A stretch of 18,459 nucleotides of DNA from Chloroflexota bacterium (GTDB lineage: Bacteria > Chloroflexota > UBA6077 > JACQUR01), in NCBI GenBank assembly GCA_016210245.1, contig JACQUR010000130.1, positions 1 to 18,459 on the forward strand, read 5' to 3'. The notes beneath the pieces were generated by a model that was given only the letters and a program-made list of their open reading frames with translations, was not told the DNA's origin and did not search any database. The translations under genes were made by a program, and so were the position numbers. Shown in pieces: positions 1-7,443 of the stretch. Numbering within the stretch: the stretch's first letter is position 1; every line of letters starts with the position of its first letter.

Positions 1-25
1 CCCTCGCCCACTACACCGGGTGTCT

Positions 26-40
26 CCCCCCCCCCCCCCC
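26..40. repeat. 15-C homopolymer tract
   Basis: Fifteen consecutive C residues lie 26 bases past the stop of the minus-strand aminotransferase gene. No gene is visible in bases 1-66. Such a long mononucleotide run is slippage-prone and its exact length may not be reliable. Confidence 0.9.
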
Positions 41-66
41 ACACAACACCCTACGGGGAATCCGGG

Positions 67-1416
<1,350 letters not shown>

Positions 1417-1434
1417 GTTTCCTCCAGTGTCTCC

Positions 1435-1618
1435 AGTCCTGAGTCGTGAGTCCTGAGTCCTGAGTCCTGAGTAGGGCCTGGCGTCGTCTCATCTCAGGTA
1501 TCAGGACTCAGGACTCAAGACTCAGCTGGATCGGTGCCTGGTGGTTGGCTGGGACCACGGCCTACTCAGGACTCAGGACTCAGGACTCAGGACTCAGGAC
1601 TCAGGACTCAGGACTCGG
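1435..1618. repeat. Three arrays of a 7-bp tandem repeat (ACTCAGG/CCTGAGT)
   Basis: Array 1 (1435-1472) has five units of AGTCCTG with one variant. Array 2 (1492-1526) has five degenerate units of ACTCAGG. Array 3 (1564-1612) has seven perfect ACTCAGG units plus a partial one. Array 1 is inverted relative to arrays 2 and 3, so the transcript can fold into a long hairpin. The arrays fill the gap between map and the aminotransferase gene, and array 3 enters the 3' end of map. There are no unique spacers of constant length, so this is not CRISPR. Confidence 0.95.
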
Positions 1619-2389
1619 TGCCGTGAGGATCCACGGGCCGTCGGGCGTGATGGCCACGGTGTGCTCGAAGTGGGCCGACCAACTGCCATCCGCGGTGACG
1701 GCCGTCCAGCCGTCCTTGAGGATGCGCACGTCGGGTCTGCCCAGGTTCACCTGCGGCTCCACGGCCAGGCACATGCCCACCTTCAGCACCGGCCCCTTGC
1801 CCGGCGGGCCGAAGTGGGGCACCTGGGGCGGCTCGTGCATCTCGCGCCCCACGCCGTGGCCGACAAAGACGCGCACGACCGACAGGCCGTGCTGCTCCAC
1901 ATACACCTGGATGGCATGGGAGATGTCGGTCAGGCGATTGCCAGCCCGCGCGTACTGGAGGCTCTGCATCAGCGCCTGCTCGGTCACCTCCGCCAGGCGG
2001 GCGACCTCCGGCCGGATCTTGCCCACCGGCACCGAGGCCGCAGTGTCGGCCACGTAGCCGCGGTAGCGCGCGGCCACGTCGAACTTGACCAGGTCGCCCT
2101 CGCGCAGCTTGCGCCGCCCGGGGATGCCATGCACTACCTCGTGGTTGACCGAGATGCAGATATGGGCCGGGAAGCCATAGTAGCCGAGGGCGGTGGACTT
2201 CGCGTCGTGCCGCGCCAGGCTCTCCGCCGCCAGGTCGTCCAGTTCCTTGGTGGTCACACCCGGCTGGGCAGCCTTCCGCAGCTCGGCAAGGGTGGCGGCG
2301 ACGATTGCTCCCGCCTCGCGCATGATGGCTAGCTCGCGGGGCGACTTCAGGTTGATGGTCTGGTCGGCATCAGTACGCAGGGGTATCAT
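1601..2389 (-). CDS. map: Methionine aminopeptidase, type I
   Basis: Removes the initiator methionine from nascent proteins in the cytosol, using two divalent metal ions. The 262-residue protein carries the full MetAP set: metal ligands D104 (FDVAA), D115 (YVADTA), H178 (VGHGVGREMHEPP), E211 (AVEP) and E242 (HFEHT), plus H87 in VVHGIPG. Length matches the short type I form with no N-terminal zinc-finger extension. The chosen ATG is directly preceded by GAGG, too close to be an ideal ribosome binding site, but no other in-frame ATG precedes the conserved region. The last residues (SPES) and the TGA stop are written by the heptamer array, so the native C-terminus may have been replaced. It is divergent from coaE across a hairpin-containing 108-bp gap. 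Confidence 0.96.
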   Translation of the reverse strand: MIPLRTDADQTINLKSPRELAIMREAGAIVAATLAELRKAAQPGVTTKELDDLAAESLARHDAKSTALGYYGFPAHICISVNHEVVHGIPGRRKLREGDLVKFDVAARYRGYVADTAASVPVGKIRPEVARLAEVTEQALMQSLQYARAGNRLTDISHAIQVYVEQHGLSVVRVFVGHGVGREMHEPPQVPHFGPPGKGPVLKVGMCLAVEPQVNLGRPDVRILKDGWTAVTADGSWSAHFEHTVAITPDGPWILTAPSPES

Positions 2390-2396
2390 CCTCGAA

Positions 2397-2464
2397 GTGG
2401 TCAGTGGTCAGCCGTCAGTGGTCAGTAGGAGCAGAGAGGCTTGCACCCTGCTCCTACTGACCAC
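2397..2464. repeat. Heptamer repeat (GTGGTCA) with a 17-bp inverted repeat
   Basis: Four units of GTGGTCA, one of them variant (GCCGTCA), cover 2397-2424. The last unit begins a perfect 17-bp stem: 2418-2434 pairs with 2448-2464 around a 13-base loop. It lies in the shared upstream region of map and coaE, so it is not a terminator for either. If map is transcribed from the -10 at 2476-2481 the hairpin sits inside the map leader. Confidence 0.9.
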
Positions 2465-2475
2465 GGCCACTTCCG

Positions 2476-2484
2476 ACTATAGCA
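2476..2484 (-). promoter_or_regulatory. Extended -10 element for map, possibly bidirectional
   Basis: On the minus strand this reads TGCTATAGT, an extended -10 (TGn followed by TATAGT). It is nearly the same as TGCTATAAT upstream of miaB and smpB. The central CTATAG is palindromic and offers TATAGC on the plus strand for coaE. No convincing -35 is seen on either side. Confidence 0.5.
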
Positions 2485-2497
2485 CAAAGGCTCTAGC

Positions 2498-3103
2498 GTG
2501 GCCTACCGCATTGGTTTGACCGGCAACATCGGCTGCGGCAAGAGCAGCGTGGGCGAGATGCTCCAGGCGTTGGGCGCCGAGTACATCGACGCCGACCGCG
2601 TCGTCCACGAGCTCTACCGCCCTCGGAGCCCGGAGAGCGAGCGGGTCGTTGCCCGCTTCGGCCCGGCGATCCTGGGCCCGGACGGAACGATCGACCGCCG
2701 CAAGCTGGGGCAGATCGTCTTCCGCGATCCTCAGGCCCTCAAAGACCTGGAGGCCCTCCTGGTGCCCGAGGTCCGGGCGCGTGTCCGCCGCAGGGTCGCC
2801 GCCAGCACCGCGCCGGCAGTCGTCGTCGACGCCATCAAGCTGCTGGAGAGCGGCCTGGCGGACGAGATGGACGCGGTGTGGGTGGTGACCTGCACGCCCG
2901 AGCAGCAGGTGCAGCGGCTCATGGAGACGCGGGGGTACAGCCGCCAGGAAGCTGAGGCGCGCATCGCCGCCCAGCCGCCCCAGGAGGGGAAGGTCGAGCG
3001 GGCCGACGTGGTGATCGACAATAGCGCTACCCTGGAGCAGCTGCGCCGGCAGGTGGAGCGCATCTGGGCCGAGCTCGTGCCGAAGGTCCAGGGCCAGTGG
3101 TAA
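2498..3103 (+). CDS. coaE: Dephospho-CoA kinase
   Basis: Catalyses the last step of coenzyme A synthesis, ATP-dependent phosphorylation of dephospho-CoA at the ribose 3'-hydroxyl, in the cytosol. The 201-residue protein has the Walker A loop GLTGNIGCGKSS (residues 6-17), the family DAD motif at 31-33, a helical lid region around EALLVPEVRARVRRR (85-99), LLESGLADEMD (115-125) and the C-terminal VVIDNSATLEQL (171-182). Length is typical. The start is GTG, with AAAGG 7 bases upstream. The conserved residues begin at position 4, so the start is well fixed. It is divergent from map and is followed after 40 bases by the C45-like hydrolase on the same strand. Confidence 0.95.
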   Translation: MAYRIGLTGNIGCGKSSVGEMLQALGAEYIDADRVVHELYRPRSPESERVVARFGPAILGPDGTIDRRKLGQIVFRDPQALKDLEALLVPEVRARVRRRVAASTAPAVVVDAIKLLESGLADEMDAVWVVTCTPEQQVQRLMETRGYSRQEAEARIAAQPPQEGKVERADVVIDNSATLEQLRRQVERIWAELVPKVQGQW

Positions 3104-3143
3104 GCTCACCTGTGGCCCGCTCCTTGCCTTACCTCGTGGCAAG

Positions 3144-4319
3144 ATGCTCTCTCCCAGCCTGGACACCAGTCCGATAGCGCTACCAGCGGGGCGCGAGTGC
3201 GGAACACAGGGGTTCCGCATCGTGCGCCTGCAGGGCGACGCGTACCAGCGCGGCCTGCAGTGCGGCCAGGCCCTGATGCCCCAGCTCCGGGCCCTGCGCA
3301 GGACCTTCCATGACGACGTCCTCTTCCGCCGAGGCTGGTTCCTGGGCTGGAGCGCGTACTCGCTCATGCGGGTCCTGGCCGCTTGCATGGAGCAGCACAC
3401 CCCCCGCTCCTTCCTCGACGAGGTGCGGGGTGTGGCAGACGGAGCGGGAATCCCCTACGGCGACGTCCTCTTGATGACCTGCTTCGACGACGTGATCCAC
3501 AACCTGCAGTTCGCTGTCCCGGTCGGCCGGCTGGCCTGCTCTGCCGTGGCGGTCCAGGGGCGCCGGGCGCCCGGGGGCGGGGTGCTGCTGGCCCGCAATC
3601 TCGACTACTACCCCGAGGCCGACTGGTGGGGGGTAGGCGCGCTGATCAATCGCATCTTGCGCGAGACGGTCACGCTCTTCGTGGTCCGCCCCACGCACGG
3701 GCACGCCTTCGTCTCGATCGGCTGGCCGGGCTTCGTGGGGGTGGTGACCGGCCTCAACGACGCGGGGCTGGCCGTAGCCTGCCTGACCTCCACCGTCCCT
3801 ACCGAGACCGCCGACGGCGTACCCGCGCCCCTCATCTACCGCCGGATGCTCGAAGAGGCCGAGACGCTGGCCGAGTGCGAAGCCATTCTGCGGGCGACGC
3901 GGCGGACCATCGGCAACAACGTGCTGGTCGTCTCGGCCAGGGACAACGCCGCCTGCGTCTTCGAGTTCACCCCCCGCCTGGTCGCCCCCAGGAAGCCACT
4001 GGACGACCTGTTGGCCGTGACCAACCACTTCCAGCACCCTGCTACGGCGACCGAGCAGGCGGGCTGGCGGCTCCCCAACTCGATCATCCGCCTGGAGCGC
4101 CTCCAGGTGTTGTGCGCCAGCGGCTCGGTGGACCCGCTCGGGGCGCAGCGCATCCTCTCCGACGCCGTGGCAGACGGGGACTGCACTTGCATCTGCAACC
4201 CGGGCACGATCTACAGCGTCGTCGTCGACCCGCACGCGATGCGGCTCTGGCTGTGCTGCCGTGACGCCCCAGGGCGGGCCTTCTGCAGCCTGGACGTGGG
4301 CCACTTGCTCCGCCCGTAG
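3144..4319 (+). CDS. C45-family Ntn hydrolase (acyl-CoA:6-APA acyltransferase-like)
   Basis: A 391-residue protein resembling peptidase family C45, linear-amide C-N hydrolases that activate themselves by cleaving before a cysteine. The signature is RLACSAVAV followed by GGGVLLARNLDY: C132 would be the catalytic N-terminal nucleophile after autocleavage, leaving a 131-residue alpha chain. The N-terminal GDAYQRGLQCGQ (residues 31-42) is the usual opening of this family. VSIGWPGFVGVVTGLNDAGLAV-type sequence around residue 195 and VTNHFQHP near 292 are also family-typical. Natural substrates in this family vary (penicillin precursors, N-acyl amines, acyl peptides) and cannot be read here. No signal peptide is obvious. 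The ATG has no clear ribosome binding site, so the start is less certain than the gene. Confidence 0.85.
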   Translation: MLSPSLDTSPIALPAGRECGTQGFRIVRLQGDAYQRGLQCGQALMPQLRALRRTFHDDVLFRRGWFLGWSAYSLMRVLAACMEQHTPRSFLDEVRGVADGAGIPYGDVLLMTCFDDVIHNLQFAVPVGRLACSAVAVQGRRAPGGGVLLARNLDYYPEADWWGVGALINRILRETVTLFVVRPTHGHAFVSIGWPGFVGVVTGLNDAGLAVACLTSTVPTETADGVPAPLIYRRMLEEAETLAECEAILRATRRTIGNNVLVVSARDNAACVFEFTPRLVAPRKPLDDLLAVTNHFQHPATATEQAGWRLPNSIIRLERLQVLCASGSVDPLGAQRILSDAVADGDCTCICNPGTIYSVVVDPHAMRLWLCCRDAPGRAFCSLDVGHLLRP

Positions 4320-4347
4320 CGCTCCGCGACGCGCCCACTGAGGAGTT

Positions 4348-4419
4348 CTGTCCGAGCCGCGACCGTGAGGGAGCGCGGACCCCGGGGTTCGCGCTCCCTC
4401 ACGGTCGCGGCTCGGACAG
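4348..4419. repeat. 72-bp palindromic REP-like element
   Basis: Bases 4348-4377 are a perfect 30-bp inverted copy of 4390-4419, and the 12-base centre (with CCCCGGGG) can pair further, so almost the whole element folds. Read on the minus strand it contains DREGARTPGSALPHGRGS. I recall this string as a spurious translation in hypothetical proteins from several GC-rich phyla; that recollection is unchecked. Confidence 0.9.
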
Positions 4420-4460
4420 CCGGCCGGCCCCACGAATCAGGAGCAACAACCCCGTAGCCT

Positions 4461-4506
4461 GTTGGAGGTTGAAGGTTGGATCGGCCTCCAACCTCCAACC
4501 TCCAAC
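4461..4506. repeat. Heptamer repeat (GTTGGAG/CTCCAAC) hairpin
   Basis: Three GTTGGAG-type units (4461-4481) face three CCTCCAA units (4485-4505). Bases 4461-4480 pair with 4487-4506 as a 20-bp stem with a single mismatch and a 6-base loop. It lies upstream of the miaB promoter. Confidence 0.93.
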
Positions 4507-4544
4507 CCGGCAGGGGCAGTTTTCGGAGTGGTCGGGCCAGCGGT

Positions 4545-4553
4545 TGCTATAAT
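4545..4553 (+). promoter_or_regulatory. miaB extended -10 promoter
   Basis: TGCTATAAT is a perfect -10 hexamer (4548-4553) with the TGn extension. No consensus -35 is seen 17 bases upstream, as is common for extended -10 promoters. The expected transcription start near 4560 gives a leader of about 60 bases. Confidence 0.7.
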
Positions 4554-4622
4554 CCCGGAGGGCACCCGCCTGGTCGCATCCGGCCCGCACCGAGGCGGCG
4601 TCCCGCCGCCAGGAGCATCGCT

Positions 4623-5909
4623 GTGAGTCGCTTCCACATCTGGACCATTGGCTGCCAAATGAATACCGCCGACTCGCGCCGGCTCGCAGGAGAACTGGAG
4701 GGCTACGGCTACGAGCGCGCGGACGCCCCCGAGCAGGCCGACCTGGTGGTGCTCTACTCATGCATGGTGCGGCAGCACGCCGAGGACAAGGTCCACACCG
4801 AGCTGGGCCACCTGCGGCGACTGAAGGCCACCCGGCCGTGGACCCGGCTGGTCCTGGCCGGGTGCATTGGCGAGCTCGACTACTGGCGCCGAAAGTACCC
4901 TTTCGTGGACTTCTTCCTCTGTCCCGGGCAGGACCTGAGCGTACGGGCCAAGCTGGCCGACCTGCTCGAGCTGCAGGAGTACTATCGCCTCGAGCCCCCG
5001 GAGGCGGTCCGCCAGGTGGGCATCAGCGAAGGCATCACCATCCACCAGGGTTGCAATCGGCACTGTGCCTTCTGCATCGTGCCCTCCACGCGCGGTGGGG
5101 AGCGGAGCCGCCGGCCCGAGGACATCGAGGCCGAAGCCCGGGCCCTGGTGGGACGGGGGACGCGCGAGCTGGTGCTGCTCAGCCAGATCGTGGAGCGCTA
5201 CGGGCGCGACCTGCGACCGAGAGCCAGTCTGGCCCAGTTGCTGGCGCGGCTGAACGACGTGGAAGGGCTGCGCCGCATCCGCTTCCTGACCTCCTACCCG
5301 GGCGACTTTGGCCACGACTTGATCGAGGCGGTGGCGTCGCTGCCGGCAGTAATGGAGGACCTCAACCTGCCCATCCAGTCGGGCGACGACGACGTGCTGC
5401 GCGCCATGCAGCGCGGGTACACCGTCGACTTCTACCAGCAGTTGGTGGCGCGGCTGCGGGCGGCGATCCCCGACCTCGGCCTGTCGACCGACCTTATCGT
5501 CGGCTTCCCCGGGGAGACTGAGGTCCAGTTCGAGCACACCTTGCGGGCGATGGCCGAGATCCGGTGGGACGTGGTCCACGTCGCCGCCTACTCGCCCCGG
5601 CCTGGCACCCCGGCCGCCTCCTGGCCCGGCCAACTGCCGCTCGAGGAGAAGAAGCGCCGCCTGCAGGCGGTAGAGGCGCTCCAGCGGGAGATCGCGCTCG
5701 AGCGCAACCGCCGCCTGGTTGGGCGCACCCTGGAGGTGCTGGTCGAGGGCGAGGCCAGAGGCCGGTGGTACGGGCGGACGCGCAACAACAAGCTGGTCCA
5801 CCTCACCCACCCGGCCCCGATCGCTGGCGAGCTGGTGTCGGCGCGCATCACCCAGGCCGGCCCGTGGTCGCTCCAGGGCGAGCTGATCGCCCACAGCAAC
5901 CCCCTCTAG
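4623..5909 (+). CDS. miaB: tRNA-2-methylthio-N6-dimethylallyladenosine synthase
   Basis: Radical-SAM methylthiotransferase that adds the 2-methylthio group to i6A37 of tRNAs reading UNN codons. The 428-residue protein has three parts. The N-terminal UPF0004 domain has the auxiliary-cluster cysteines C11 (GCQMN), C47 (YSCMVRQ) and C81 (AGCIGEL). The radical-SAM domain has C144, C148 and C151 in GCNRHCAFC followed by IVPSTRGGERSR. The C-terminal TRAM domain contains YGRTRNNKLVHL. The TRAM signature and GCQMN favour MiaB over MtaB or RimO. The GTG start is chosen because AGGAG lies 7 bases upstream and the conserved fold begins at once; the frame stays open upstream but through repeats and the promoter. 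Its stop overlaps the dtd stop on the other strand. Confidence 0.93.
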   Translation: MSRFHIWTIGCQMNTADSRRLAGELEGYGYERADAPEQADLVVLYSCMVRQHAEDKVHTELGHLRRLKATRPWTRLVLAGCIGELDYWRRKYPFVDFFLCPGQDLSVRAKLADLLELQEYYRLEPPEAVRQVGISEGITIHQGCNRHCAFCIVPSTRGGERSRRPEDIEAEARALVGRGTRELVLLSQIVERYGRDLRPRASLAQLLARLNDVEGLRRIRFLTSYPGDFGHDLIEAVASLPAVMEDLNLPIQSGDDDVLRAMQRGYTVDFYQQLVARLRAAIPDLGLSTDLIVGFPGETEVQFEHTLRAMAEIRWDVVHVAAYSPRPGTPAASWPGQLPLEEKKRRLQAVEALQREIALERNRRLVGRTLEVLVEGEARGRWYGRTRNNKLVHLTHPAPIAGELVSARITQAGPWSLQGELIAHSNPL

Positions 5910-6364
5910 CCGCCCCAGGGATCGCCGGGCGAGGCGAGGGCGAGGGTGACCGGGCCGTCGTTGACCAACTCGACCTGCATCATCGCGCCAAAGCGCCCGG
6001 TCGCCACCTGGAAGCCACGCCCGCGCAGCAGTTCCACGACCCGCTGTACCAGCGGCTCGGCCTGCGCGGCTGGGGCGGCGCCGACGAAGCTGGGCCGTCG
6101 CCCGCGGGACAGGTCCGCGTACAGCGTGAACTGGCTGACCACGAGAAACTCTGCACCCACGTCCTGGGCCGAGCGATTCATCTTGCCCTGCTCATCCTCG
6201 AACGCCCGCAGGTTAGCCACCCGGTCGACCATCCAGGCCGCCGCTCGCTCATCGTCTTGTGGGCCAACGCCGAGCAGGATGGCCCAGCCGCGCCCGATGG
6301 CGCCGACCTCTTCGTCGCCCACAACGACGCGGGCGCGGCTCACGCGCTGGAGTACGGCACGCAC
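5906..6364 (-). CDS. dtd: D-aminoacyl-tRNA deacylase
   Basis: Hydrolyses D-amino acids (and glycine) mischarged on tRNA, a cytosolic translation-quality enzyme acting as a dimer. The 152-residue protein has the complete DTD signature: SQFTLYAD (residues about 97-104), with the serine-glutamine-threonine motif, and NDGPVT near the C-terminus, the Gly-cisPro motif that excludes L-amino acids. It opens with MRAVLQRVSRA, as in the family. The start codon is GTG, with GAGG 5 bases upstream. The gene is convergent with miaB and their stop codons overlap. It is the last gene of a minus-strand run starting with the toxin-antitoxin-like cassette, 53 bases downstream of it. Confidence 0.96.
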   Translation of the reverse strand: MRAVLQRVSRARVVVGDEEVGAIGRGWAILLGVGPQDDERAAAWMVDRVANLRAFEDEQGKMNRSAQDVGAEFLVVSQFTLYADLSRGRRPSFVGAAPAAQAEPLVQRVVELLRGRGFQVATGRFGAMMQVELVNDGPVTLALASPGDPWGG

Positions 6365-6417
6365 GGCTGCCTCGAACCTCCAATGGGATTGGAACCTGGC
6401 GACATGTGAGATGGCAG

Positions 6418-6702
6418 CTAGCCCCGCTCCAGCGGCGGCAGCGGTGAGATCGCAAGGATATCGATCACCGCGTGATTCTGTGGGGAAACGAAACAGTACG
6501 CGACACGGTACTTCCCGAGCCGGGTTTCGATCGTCCCTGGCTGGAACGGGAAGTATGGCGGTACTTCCCTGCGTATCTGGCCGTCCGGTTCGGGATCGAG
6601 AAGGAGTCGATCGAGGAGGTCGCGGAGTTCCTGCTCTTCTTGCGGGGGCAGTAGCGCCATCCGCGCGCGAAGGTCGCGCGGCAGTCTGTAGTCGAAGGCC
6701 AT
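6418..6702 (-). CDS. Putative RelE/ParE-superfamily toxin-like protein
   Basis: A 94-residue protein of the size and layout of RelE/ParE toxins. An N-terminal helical part (DLRARMALLPPQEEQELRDL onward, through LLLDPEP) is followed by the strand pattern LGKYRVAYCFVSP..AVIDILAISP, matching the family's 'yRv.Y.v....v.vl.i' core. The usual C-terminal catalytic histidine or tyrosine of RelE-type RNases is not evident, so it may be ParE-like or not a nuclease. Its ATG directly follows the TAG of the upstream gene with no gap and no separate strong ribosome binding site, which implies translational coupling. Identification is by pattern only; a host-inhibiting activity is inferred from pairing with a Panacea-like partner. 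Confidence 0.6.
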   Translation of the reverse strand: MAFDYRLPRDLRARMALLPPQEEQELRDLLDRLLLDPEPDGQIRREVPPYFPFQPGTIETRLGKYRVAYCFVSPQNHAVIDILAISPLPPLERG

Positions 6703-7299
6703 CTAGCGCCGGAGCAGCTCCCCACGGGTGACGTACTCGCCCCGCCGAAGCTGGCGGTAGCCCAGCAACGCCTCAACTCTGAACTGTATCTCTTCTGGCG
6801 TGAGCAGGGTAGCAAGGGGTTCCGTGACACCGCGCGCCCCGTCGGGGAGCAGATCTGGAGCCACTGTAGCCACCGAGTACTCAGGATAGGCGGCAGAGAT
6901 GCCGCTGACCAACTCCCGGAAGCTGAGCTGCCGGATCAGCCCGCGGACCACCTCGATGTACGGAAGATAGCGCTGCGCCTGGTGCTCCTCCTCGACGATC
7001 TCCATCGCCAGGGCCTTCGCCTTGTCGGTTGCCTTGTAGTACGACCATTCAACCCTGGGGTCTTTCCTCGCATGGACGAGGTGCGTGTCTGCCAGGAGAT
7101 CCATGTCCTGGTAGATCTGCGGACTCAGTGGGCCATAGGCGTCGGCACGGAAGGCATATGCCTGGTCGCTCGGCAACCTGGCGGCTTGCCAGAGGAGAAA
7201 CAGACCCTTCTGGATCTGGATAGGTGACATCTCGGGCGCAGGCTCCCCGTCCGGCGACTCATAGGCCAGGTAGAGCAGAAGCCAGGAAGAAGGTGTCAT
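6703..7299 (-). CDS. Putative Panacea/SocA-like (DUF4065-type) antitoxin
   Basis: A 198-residue protein from the chosen ATG. The first 75 residues read like the Panacea/SocA fold: LLLYLAY, then IQIQKGLFLLWQA (compare 'LKLQKLLYYAQ'), then FRADAYGPLSPQIYQDMDLL (compare 'F.AW.YGPV...VY..l'). The C-terminal half (ELVSGISAAYPEYSVAT and on) is helical and unrecognised. Panacea domains are known antitoxin domains that pair with many unrelated toxins. An upstream in-frame TTG at 7380 would add 27 residues, but it overlaps the promoter and palindrome, so the ATG at 7299 is preferred. The gene immediately precedes a RelE/ParE-like gene in the same orientation, the expected antitoxin-toxin arrangement. 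Chromosomal context otherwise looks unrelated, as is usual for such modules. Confidence 0.62.
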   Translation of the reverse strand: MTPSSWLLLYLAYESPDGEPAPEMSPIQIQKGLFLLWQAARLPSDQAYAFRADAYGPLSPQIYQDMDLLADTHLVHARKDPRVEWSYYKATDKAKALAMEIVEEEHQAQRYLPYIEVVRGLIRQLSFRELVSGISAAYPEYSVATVAPDLLPDGARGVTEPLATLLTPEEIQFRVEALLGYRQLRRGEYVTRGELLRR

Positions 7300-7353
7300 C
7301 TCATGCCACTCGCTCAAGCTGCCTTGCCTCCCAGCACGGCAGGGTCCGTACCA

Positions 7354-7387
7354 CCTATAGCGAACCACCTGGCTTGACAAACGTCAA
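7354..7387 (-). promoter_or_regulatory. Promoter with overlapping palindrome for the toxin-antitoxin-like pair
   Basis: On the minus strand, TATAGG (7354-7359) could be a -10. Upstream lies TTGACGTTTGTCAA (7374-7387), which contains -35-like hexamers and is itself an inverted repeat (TTGAC, 4 bases, GTCAA). A palindrome over the -35 is what an autoregulatory operator would look like. Spacing of TTGTCA to TATAGG is 15, slightly short. Confidence 0.45.
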
Positions 7388-7401
7388 TAGCCAGTAGCCA
7401 G
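7388..7401. repeat. Two-copy 7-bp repeat (TAGCCAG)
   Basis: Two perfect tandem copies of TAGCCAG upstream of the toxin-antitoxin-like promoter. Two copies alone are weak evidence, but the period matches the other heptamer loci in the window. Confidence 0.55.
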
Positions 7402-7443
7402 TTCGGGGGATTGTGGTTCCGTCCTTCGGCCAGGACCCGCTCA

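Larger units (their letters stand above)
4320..4622. other. 303-bp intergenic region with two hairpin repeats and the miaB promoter
   Basis: No credible gene is seen between the C45-like hydrolase and miaB. The stretch holds a 72-bp palindromic element (4348-4419), a heptamer hairpin (4461-4506), an extended -10 (4545-4553) and the miaB ribosome binding site (AGGAG, 4611-4615). The first hairpin could end hydrolase transcription, but it is not followed by a T-run. Confidence 0.8.

Noticed and set aside
1435..1618. CRISPR array
   Set aside because: Units are 7 bp and contiguous; there are no 25-40-base repeats, spacers or cas genes.
1541..2332. Plus-strand open frame beginning with repeated LRTQDSG
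   Set aside because: The peptide repeat is the translation of the ACTCAGG array, which has no stop codon on that strand; the rest is antisense to map.
3123..3143. Hairpin just before the C45-like hydrolase start (CTTGCC with GGCAAG)
   Set aside because: Only 6 bp with a 9-base loop; too weak to claim as a regulatory structure.
4348..4419. Insertion-sequence or MITE ends
   Set aside because: No transposase, no flanking target duplication that I can see; the arms are adjacent, as in a simple palindromic element.
4476..4622. Upstream extension of miaB
   Set aside because: The open frame there runs through the heptamer hairpin and the TATAAT; conserved sequence begins at the GTG at 4623 with a good ribosome binding site.
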